From Actinokineospora iranica (GTDB taxonomy: Bacteria > Actinomycetota > Actinomycetes > Mycobacteriales > Pseudonocardiaceae): a stretch of 64,000 bases of DNA. Each line of letters opens with the position of its first letter. The stretch's first letter is position 1. Positions 59,250 through 64,000 of the stretch are shown piece after piece. Location: the NCBI RefSeq assembly GCF_900101685.1, contig NZ_FMZZ01000002.1, forward strand, positions 124,001 to 188,000. The letters run 5' to 3'. The notes under the pieces are model-generated. The model worked only from the letters and a program-made list of their open reading frames with translations. It was not told the DNA's origin and ran no database searches. The translations under genes were made by a program, and so were the position numbers.

Positions 59250-59905
59250 TGCGGGTCGCGATCGCCGGGGCCGGGGCCGTGGGCCGCTCCATCGCCGCCG
59301 AGCTGGTCAGCGGCGACCACCAGGTCATGCTGATCGAGCGCGAGGCCAAGCAGTTCGAGCCGCACACCGTCGAGCAGGCCGAATGGGTCCTGGCCGACGC
59401 CTGCGAGCTGGCATCGCTGGAGGACGCGGGCTTGCAGCTGTGCGACTGCGTCATCGCGGCCACCGGCGACGACAAGGTCAACCTGGTCGTGTCCCTGCTG
59501 GCCAAGACCGTCTTCGCCGTCCGCCGCGTCGTCGCCCGGGTGAACGACCCGGCCAACGAGTGGCTGTTCACCGGAGCCTGGGGCGTCGACGTGGCCGTCT
59601 CCACCCCCCGGGTCCTGGCGGCCATGGTCGAGGAAGCGGTGAGCGTGGGCGGCCTGGTGCAGTTGCTGACCCTGCGCCAGGGCCAGGCGAACCTGGTCGA
59701 GATGACCCTGCCCGCGGACACGCCGTGGGCGGGCAGGCCCGTCCGCGAGGTCCACCTCCCCCGCGACGCCGCCCTGGTGACCATCCTGCGCGGCGGCCGG
59801 GTGATCGTCCCGCAGGCCGACGACCCGCTGGAGGGCGGCGACGAGCTGCTGTTCGTCGCCTCGGCGGACGTCGAGGGCGAGATCAGGAAAGCCTTGGGCC
59901 ACTAA
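59249..59905 (+). CDS. ceoC: TrkA-family potassium uptake protein CeoC
   Basis: A 218-residue second RCK protein: RVAIAGAGAVGRSIAAELVS and VMLIEREAKQFEPHTVEQAE at the nucleotide site, VIAATGDDKVNLVVSLLAKT, and a TrkA_C domain (TLPADTPWAGRPVREVHLPR). CeoB and CeoC probably form a hetero-oligomeric regulator of a potassium transporter; the permease encoded divergently is the nearest candidate, since no TrkG/H-type channel gene is in the window. It overlaps ceoB by one base and is followed by a terminator. Confidence 0.92.
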   Translation: MRVAIAGAGAVGRSIAAELVSGDHQVMLIEREAKQFEPHTVEQAEWVLADACELASLEDAGLQLCDCVIAATGDDKVNLVVSLLAKTVFAVRRVVARVNDPANEWLFTGAWGVDVAVSTPRVLAAMVEEAVSVGGLVQLLTLRQGQANLVEMTLPADTPWAGRPVREVHLPRDAALVTILRGGRVIVPQADDPLEGGDELLFVASADVEGEIRKALGH

Positions 59906-59928
59906 CGGCGCGCGGTTAACGGCAAACA

Positions 59929-59968
59929 GTAAGAGACGCCTTCCGGCATCACGGAAGGCGGCCCTTAC
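59929..59968. terminator. Terminator between ceoC and the desaturase
   Basis: CGCCTTCCG (59937-59945) and CGGAAGGCG (59952-59960) form a nine-base stem with a six-base loop, extended outward by GTAAG and CTTAC. It lies between convergent genes and can serve both. Confidence 0.85.
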
Positions 59969-59987
59969 CTGTCAGCGGGTCAGCGGG

Positions 59988-60938
59988 TCACGCGGCGTCG
60001 ACGCGCAGCTTGGCGATGCGCTCCTGGGTGGGCCAGCGGACGTTCCAGGCCCAGCCGAGCTTCTCGAACGCCCAGATGATCCGGGCGGAGATGTCGAGCT
60101 GGCCGCGCAGGACGCCGTGCCGGGCCGAGGTCGGGTCGGCGTGGTGGGAGTTGTGCCAGGACTCGCCGAAGCTCACCAGGGCCAGCGGCCAGAAGTTGGC
60201 TGCCTTGTCGCGGGACTTGAACGGGCGCTCGCCGATCATGTGGCAGATCGAGTTCACCGACCAGGTCACGTGGTGCAGCAGGGCGACACGGACGATCCCG
60301 GCCCAGAAGAACGCGGTCAGCGCGCCCCACCAGGACCAGGTGACCAGGCCGCCGATGGCCGCGGGGAGCAGCATCGACACGACGGTCAGCAGCGGGAACA
60401 GCTGGTCGACCTTGCGCAGGTCGGGGTCGGCGAGCAGGTCGGGGGCGAAGCGCTCGACGTTGGTGCGGTCGCGGTCGAACAGCCAGCCCATGTGCGCGTG
60501 CCAGAAGCCCTTGGCGACCGCGATCGGGCCGGTGCCGAACAGCCACGGGGAGTGCGGGTCGCCCTCTCGGTCGGAGAAGGCGTGGTGGCGGCGGTGGTCG
60601 GCGACCCATTCGGTGACCGAGCCCTGCGCGGACATCCCGCCCGCGACCGCGAGCAGCACCTTGAGCCACCGCTTCGCGCGGAACGAGCCGTGGGTGAAGA
60701 ACCGGTGGTAGCCGATGGTGACGCCGAGGCCGGTGAACACGAAGAACGCGGCGCCGATGGCCACGTCCGACCAGCCGAGGCCCCAGCCCCAGGCGAACGG
60801 CACGGCCGCGGCCAGCGCCAGCAGCGGGATGGTCACGAACAGCTGGACGCCGAGCTGCTCCACGCCGCCGCGACGGCGGCCGAGCAGCGGTTTCGGACCC
60901 TGCGTGGGCGCGGGGGGAGTCTCAAGAGTGGTCGTCAC
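59988..60938 (-). CDS. Acyl-CoA/fatty acid desaturase, membrane-bound
   Basis: A 316-residue di-iron desaturase with about four TM helices. The three histidine boxes are complete: GYHRFFTHGSFRA, ADHRRHHAFSD and SWHNSHHADP. The sequence between boxes (WLFGTGPIAVAKGFWHAHMGW) and length match actinobacterial Delta-9 stearoyl-type desaturases (DesA3-like), which introduce a cis double bond into long-chain acyl-CoA. A perfect 18-bp palindrome, GGTTACGTAACC-centred, lies 46-63 bases before the start and is the probable operator of a TetR-type lipid regulator. Confidence 0.93.
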   Translation of the reverse strand: MTTTLETPPAPTQGPKPLLGRRRGGVEQLGVQLFVTIPLLALAAAVPFAWGWGLGWSDVAIGAAFFVFTGLGVTIGYHRFFTHGSFRAKRWLKVLLAVAGGMSAQGSVTEWVADHRRHHAFSDREGDPHSPWLFGTGPIAVAKGFWHAHMGWLFDRDRTNVERFAPDLLADPDLRKVDQLFPLLTVVSMLLPAAIGGLVTWSWWGALTAFFWAGIVRVALLHHVTWSVNSICHMIGERPFKSRDKAANFWPLALVSFGESWHNSHHADPTSARHGVLRGQLDISARIIWAFEKLGWAWNVRWPTQERIAKLRVDAA

Positions 60939-60983
60939 TGGTTGGGTACCTCAACTTCTCCGGCGTCTCCCCCAAGACGTCCC

Positions 60984-61001
60984 TACGGTTACGTAACCGT
61001 A
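60984..61001 (-). promoter_or_regulatory. Perfect 18-bp palindrome upstream of the desaturase
   Basis: TACGGTTACGTAACCGTA reads the same on both strands. At 46-63 bases before the desaturase ATG, it probably overlaps the promoter. The inner GGTTACGTAACC resembles the GTTACC half-sites before fadA, suggesting related fatty-acid regulators. Confidence 0.78.
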
Positions 61002-61072
61002 AGTCTACGCGACCGGGCTGGCCTTCGGGTGGCGGAAAAGTGACGGCCCCGAAACGGAACCGCGACCGGCGC

Positions 61073-61142
61073 GGACAGCACCGGCAGAGACAGCATCGGC
61101 GAGGACAGCACCGGAAAGGACAGCGCAGGAAAGGACAGCGCG
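61073..61142. repeat. Degenerate 15-bp tandem repeats
   Basis: Five imperfect copies of a unit near GGACAGCACCGGAAA, each 14-16 bases, run head to tail between the desaturase and the DUF3159 gene. No coding function is evident. Confidence 0.7.
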
Positions 61143-61172
61143 GAGGCCGCCGCCCGGGTGGGCGGCGGCCTC
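61143..61172 (-). terminator. Perfect 13-bp hairpin terminator after DUF3159
   Basis: GAGGCCGCCGCCC (61143-61155) pairs exactly with 61160-61172 around the loop GGGT. It lies 66 bases beyond the DUF3159 stop on the minus strand. Confidence 0.82.
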
Positions 61173-61237
61173 AGGGAAGCGGTGCGGGAACGACCGCGCG
61201 GGAAGACCCAGGCGGTGAAGAACGGCGGAGCGGCCCC

Positions 61238-62035
61238 TCAGGCGGGCTCTCCGTACTTGGCGCGCAGGGCCGCCTCGACGGCCTCGTCGCTGTCCTCCGC
61301 GGACTCCTCAAGCTCGGCCATCCTGCGCTGCGCCCTGCGGACCGCCCACACGGTCACCGCCAGCGCGACGGCGAACAGCGGGTAGCCCATGGCGAGGCGG
61401 GCGAACGCGAGCCAGCCGGTGAGGTCTTCGTCGTAGAGCCACTTCTGCACGATGTAGCGCGCGGCGAAGACGGCCACGAAGGTCAGGGTGGCGATGTCGT
61501 ACCCGAGGCGCGCGACCTTGTCCTGCCGCCAGCCCTGGCCGTAGCCGTTGAGGGCGGACCAGATGACGCCGACCAGCGGCCACCGCACCAGCACCGACAG
61601 GGCGAAGACGCCGCCGTAGACCAGGCTCGTCCAGATCCCGAAGAGGAAGAACCCCTTCGCCGACCCGGTCTGGTAGGCGATGAAGGCGGCGATGCCCACG
61701 CCGAAGAACCCGGAGATCGCCGGTTGCAGCGGCTCCTTGCGCACGATCCGCAGCACGGTGATCGCCATCGCCGCGCCCAGGGCGCTCCAGATGGCCGCCG
61801 TGAGCCCGAAGAACGCGTTCGTCAAGACGAACACCACGACCGGCACCGACGAGTAGATCAGGCCGCTGACGCCGCCCATCTGCTCCAGCAGCGTCGGCGC
61901 GCTCTCCGACGGCTCGACAGCGTCCGACTCGGCTGATTCGGCTGGTTCGGCGGAGTCTGGGCGGGCGGTCGCGGCAGCGTCGTCGCTGCCCGCGGGTTCG
62001 CCGGACTGGTTGACCTCAGCGGCCGGTTTCGTCAT
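61238..62035 (-). CDS. DUF3159 family membrane protein
   Basis: A 265-residue protein with an acidic, low-complexity N-terminal 45 residues (Glu/Ala/Ser) and five or six TM helices. Family markers are LLEQMGGVSGLIYSSVPVVV, TNAFFGLTAAIWSALGAAMA, LQPAISGFFGVGIAAFIAY and FFLFGIWTSLVYGGVFALSV. DUF3159 proteins sit beside CeoB/CeoC and OB-fold genes in actinobacteria; their function is unknown, though a transport or channel role is often guessed. It starts 13 bases after the OB-fold stop; the junction shows a 14-base tandem duplication ending CGGTTTCGTCAT. Confidence 0.9.
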   Translation of the reverse strand: MTKPAAEVNQSGEPAGSDDAAATARPDSAEPAESAESDAVEPSESAPTLLEQMGGVSGLIYSSVPVVVFVLTNAFFGLTAAIWSALGAAMAITVLRIVRKEPLQPAISGFFGVGIAAFIAYQTGSAKGFFLFGIWTSLVYGGVFALSVLVRWPLVGVIWSALNGYGQGWRQDKVARLGYDIATLTFVAVFAARYIVQKWLYDEDLTGWLAFARLAMGYPLFAVALAVTVWAVRRAQRRMAELEESAEDSDEAVEAALRAKYGEPA

Positions 62036-62048
62036 ATGACCGGTTTCG

Positions 62049-62429
62049 TCATGGAGCCGTCTGCAGCTCGTAGTACGGGTTGTAGAGCACCTTGCGACCG
62101 TCGCGGACCGCGATCCGGCCGTGGGCCTTGACCGTGCGGCCGGGCTCGATGCCGGGTATCCGACGTCGCCCGAGCCAGACTAGTGTCACGCCCTCGGTCC
62201 CGTCGAACAACTCGGCCTCCAAGGTGGCCGCCGCGTCCCTCGGACACAACTCCACACTGCGTAAACGGCCGAACACGGTGACTTCTTCACCCGATCGGCA
62301 GTCGCACGCGCGCTGGGCGCCCTGCGCCTCGGCCCGCGTGGACAGGTCGTCCGCGTCAAGCTCTTCCACGTCCGTGGTGAGTTTCTTGACGAGACGGTGC
62401 CAGTATCCGTCCCCCTTGGTGCCGCCCAT
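62049..62429 (-). CDS. OB-fold nucleic-acid-binding domain protein
   Basis: A 126-residue protein. Residues 45-120 form an OB-fold of the RecG/tRNA_anti type (GEEVTVFGRLRSVELCPRD, LEAELFDGTEGVTLVWLGRR, PGRTVKAHGRIAVRDGRKVL, YNPYYEL). The N-terminal helix (GYWHRLVKKLTTDVEELDAD) is typical of the actinobacterial subgroup found next to DUF3710 and DUF3159. It probably binds single-stranded nucleic acid; the role is unproven. It is the first gene of the OB-DUF3159 pair and is divergent from the alpha/beta hydrolase. Confidence 0.88.
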   Translation of the reverse strand: MGGTKGDGYWHRLVKKLTTDVEELDADDLSTRAEAQGAQRACDCRSGEEVTVFGRLRSVELCPRDAAATLEAELFDGTEGVTLVWLGRRRIPGIEPGRTVKAHGRIAVRDGRKVLYNPYYELQTAP

Positions 62430-62525
62430 GCGCAGTCATCTCCTGTGGTGGGGGCCGGCCCCGACTACCGCCCCATGCACAATCAGCGTAACCGCGCGCC
62501 CCACTACCGGGACAAGGATCGGAAC

Positions 62526-63248
62526 GTGAGTGTGACCCAGCCGCTGAACACCCGGCACACGGCCGTCCTCTTACCCGGAACGGGGTCGGACGACGTGTTC
62601 GTCCGGTCGGTTTTCAAGGCGCCGCTGGCCGTCGTGGGCGTGCCGGTCGTCACGCCTGTCCCGGTGCCCGGCCCGGACCTGGTGGGAGCCCATCTGGCGG
62701 CCCTGGACGAGGCAGCGGCGGCTGGCCCGATCATCGCGGGCGGCATCTCCCTCGGCGCCCACCTCGCGGCCTCATGGGCGGCCCGCAACCCGGCCCGGTG
62801 CGCGGGCCTGCTGCTGGCCCTCCCCGGCTGGTGCGGCGCCGCCGACGGCGCCCCCGCCGCGTTGGCCGCCACCTACAGCGCCGCCGACGTCCGCGCCCGC
62901 GGCACCACCGCCGCCCTCGCCTCGGCCGTGCGCGGCGTGGCCCCCTGGCTGGCCGAGGAGCTGACCCGAGCCTGGACCGCCTACGGCGACGGCCTGGCGG
63001 ACTCCCTGGAGGCCGCGGCGGCCTGCCCCGCCCCGACCTCGGAACAACTGGCGGGCCTGGACGTCCCCACCGGCATCGCCGCCTGCACAGACGACCCGGT
63101 CCACCCGGCGGAAGTGGCCAGAACCTGGGCGGCGGCCCTCCCCACGGCGGAACTGTGCTCGACTCGCCTGGAAATCATCGGCGCGGACCCCGCCGCCCTG
63201 GGCCGCGCCGCCGTCCTCGGCTGGCTCCGCGCCCGCCTGCGCTACTGA
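62526..63248 (+). CDS. Alpha/beta-hydrolase fold protein
   Basis: A 240-residue soluble hydrolase with a complete nucleophile elbow, Gly-x-Ser-x-Gly in GGISLGAHLAASWA near residue 80, an N-terminal TAVLLPGTGSDDVF oxyanion-type loop and a probable acid in AACTDDPVHPAEVARTW, whose adjacent His may be catalytic. The substrate is unknown. Start GTG 62526. It is interposed with the CRISPR array between genes that are commonly neighbours (DUF3710 and the OB-fold protein), so it may be a lineage-specific insertion. Confidence 0.8.
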   Translation: MSVTQPLNTRHTAVLLPGTGSDDVFVRSVFKAPLAVVGVPVVTPVPVPGPDLVGAHLAALDEAAAAGPIIAGGISLGAHLAASWAARNPARCAGLLLALPGWCGAADGAPAALAATYSAADVRARGTTAALASAVRGVAPWLAEELTRAWTAYGDGLADSLEAAAACPAPTSEQLAGLDVPTGIAACTDDPVHPAEVARTWAAALPTAELCSTRLEIIGADPAALGRAAVLGWLRARLRY

Positions 63249-63250
63249 CC

Positions 63251-63523
63251 CACCGAACCCCGCGTGCCCGGGGAAGACGGTCGCGCCGCTCGGCCAGTTC
63301 GATCAGGGCGCGGGAACAGCCCCGCGTGCGCGGGGAAGACGACGGCGAGTTGCACCGGGTGCAGCACGCGTCCGGAACAGCCCCGCGTGCGCGGGGAAGA
63401 CAGCTTTCGCACGGTCGGCCAGCAACAGCAACGCGGAACAGCCCCGCGTGCGCGGGGAAGACGGCCGGCGCGGCCGGCGGCAAGGGCGGCAGGCGGGAAC
63501 AGCCCCGCGTGCGCGGGGAAGAC
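63251..63523 (-). CRISPR. CRISPR array, type I-E repeat, five repeats and four spacers
   Basis: Repeats of 28 bases end at 63278, 63340, 63401, 63462 and 63523. Units begin GGAACAGCCCC and end GCGCGGGGAAGAC, with a seven-base dyad CCCCGCG/CGCGGGG. On the minus strand each starts GTCTTCCCCGCG, the usual orientation of type I-E repeats. Spacers are 33 bases (one of 34). The lowest-coordinate repeat is degenerate (differences in the first ten bases and one at the loop), marking the leader-distal end, so transcription runs right to left. No cas genes are in the window. Confidence 0.97.
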
Positions 63524-63606
63524 ACTTGTTGACCTGCGGGTTCACGAACCGAAACGGTGTTTCTCATTCACTTCTGTCGAGCCGAACGTCGCCACGGCTA
63601 GGGGAG
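63524..63606 (-). promoter_or_regulatory. CRISPR leader
   Basis: The interval between the last perfect repeat and the DUF3710 stop is AT-richer than its surroundings (AAACGGTGTTTCTCATTCAC is typical). Given the orientation of the repeats and the degenerate distal end, this side holds the leader and promoter and the site of new spacer insertion. At 83 bases it is short, and it also forms the 3' flank of DUF3710. Confidence 0.65.
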
Positions 63607-64000
63607 CTACTGAACCTGGTTCTGGGCGGCGATGTGCTCGGCGATGGCCGGGGGCAGGTCGATCTGGAGTGGGGTGCGGACCGGCATCGGTGCCGAACCA
63701 CGAACAACCACCGTGTTCCGCACCAGCTCACGCAAAGCTCTCGCGCTGGTCTCGGCGATCTCCGGGGGGCCCGCGACGACGCCGCGCAGCATCCAGCGGG
63801 GGCCGTCGACGCCGACGAAGCGCAGGGAGACCTCGCCGAGGCTGGCGATCAGCTCCTGGCCCCAGTCGCCCGCCGCGCTGCGGACCGTGGCGCCGTCGCC
63901 GCGCAGCTGCTCGGCGAGTTCCCCGCACACTTCGCGCCACAGGCCGCCGGAGCGGGGGGCGGCGTAGGCGTTGAGGGTGAGCTGGCCGACCCCGGTGAGC
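63607..64000 (-). CDS. DUF3710 family protein (C-terminal part)
   Basis: The reading frame runs off the right edge, so only the last 130 residues are present. Family segments seen are LTLNAYAAPRSGGLWREVCG, GDWGQELIASLGEVSLRFVG and GPRWMLRGVVAGPPE, then the C-terminal MPVRTPLQIDLPPAIAEHI. DUF3710 proteins are conserved in actinobacteria next to dUTPase, OB-fold and DUF3159 genes; their function is unknown. The stop lies 83 bases from the CRISPR array. The start is outside the window. Confidence 0.88.
   Translation of the reverse strand, partial: LTGVGQLTLNAYAAPRSGGLWREVCGELAEQLRGDGATVRSAAGDWGQELIASLGEVSLRFVGVDGPRWMLRGVVAGPPEIAETSARALRELVRNTVVVRGSAPMPVRTPLQIDLPPAIAEHIAAQNQVQ

Overview
The window is high-GC (about 70-75%) actinobacterial DNA with dense, frequently overlapping genes and many GTG starts. 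The gene content points to a Pseudonocardiales-type organism (Actinokineospora, Saccharothrix, Lentzea or a relative), although the genus cannot be fixed from sequence alone. Supporting evidence includes a DUF3000 protein beside hemE, CeoB/CeoC potassium proteins, DUF3159, DUF3710, an F420-type oxidoreductase and coproporphyrin-dependent haem genes. Two housekeeping blocks look ancestral: hemE-hemG-hemQ / DUF3000 / LuxR regulator / RNase D / fadA-fadB / dxs, and TRAM RNA methyltransferase / APC permease / ceoB-ceoC / desaturase / DUF3159 / OB-fold / DUF3710.

Layout. 1-2.7 kb: an Asp23/Gls24 envelope-stress operon. 2.7-6.6 kb: LigC-type DNA ligase, an EamA exporter and a lipoprotein alpha/beta hydrolase that lacks the usual nucleophile serine. 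6.7-10.3 kb: an Fe(II)/2-oxoglutarate oxygenase, a methyltransferase and a choline/carnitine acyltransferase, likely a small metabolic cassette. 10.3-12.5 kb: small uncharacterised proteins and a secreted EEP phosphodiesterase. 12.5-15.8 kb: a lower-GC island with a C5 cytosine methyltransferase, a DUF4928 protein and a Vsr endonuclease, i.e. a type II restriction-modification unit. 15.8-19.1 kb: LigD-type polymerase, hisS and msrB. 19.2-21.4 kb: a TIGR04222 membrane protein with a Gly/Ser/Cys tail, a DUF692 (MNIO) enzyme and a SCO6045-like protein. This is the best candidate for an undescribed system, a membrane-anchored peptide modified by a multinuclear iron enzyme.

21.4-26.4 kb: glyoxalase-like protein, lipoprotein and a large secreted subtilisin. 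26.4-31.6 kb: haem operon with a translationally coupled, circularly permuted CaiB-type CoA transferase, then DUF3000. 31.6-36.7 kb: a likely insertion into the conserved block, with a PfpI-like protein extended into repeat DNA, an orphan VapC and a secreted M14 carboxypeptidase. 36.7-44.2 kb: response regulator, RNase D, a HicB-like regulator, an FDOR/TetR pair and fadAB with clear operators. 44.2-54.4 kb: tandem DUF72 proteins, a two-component system, aldolase, argJ with an ARG-box-like site, dxs, and a pair of proline/glycine-rich proteins, the second with a YezG-like head. 54.5-64 kb: SDR, RNA methyltransferase, potassium module, desaturase, DUF3159/OB-fold, alpha/beta hydrolase, a five-repeat type I-E CRISPR array without cas genes, and a partial DUF3710 gene.

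Regulation is unusually legible. Paired palindromic operators lie upstream of the TetR/FDOR pair and fadAB. A perfect 18-bp palindrome precedes the desaturase, and a 16-bp palindrome precedes the LuxR-type regulator. Several perfect hairpin terminators mark operon ends.
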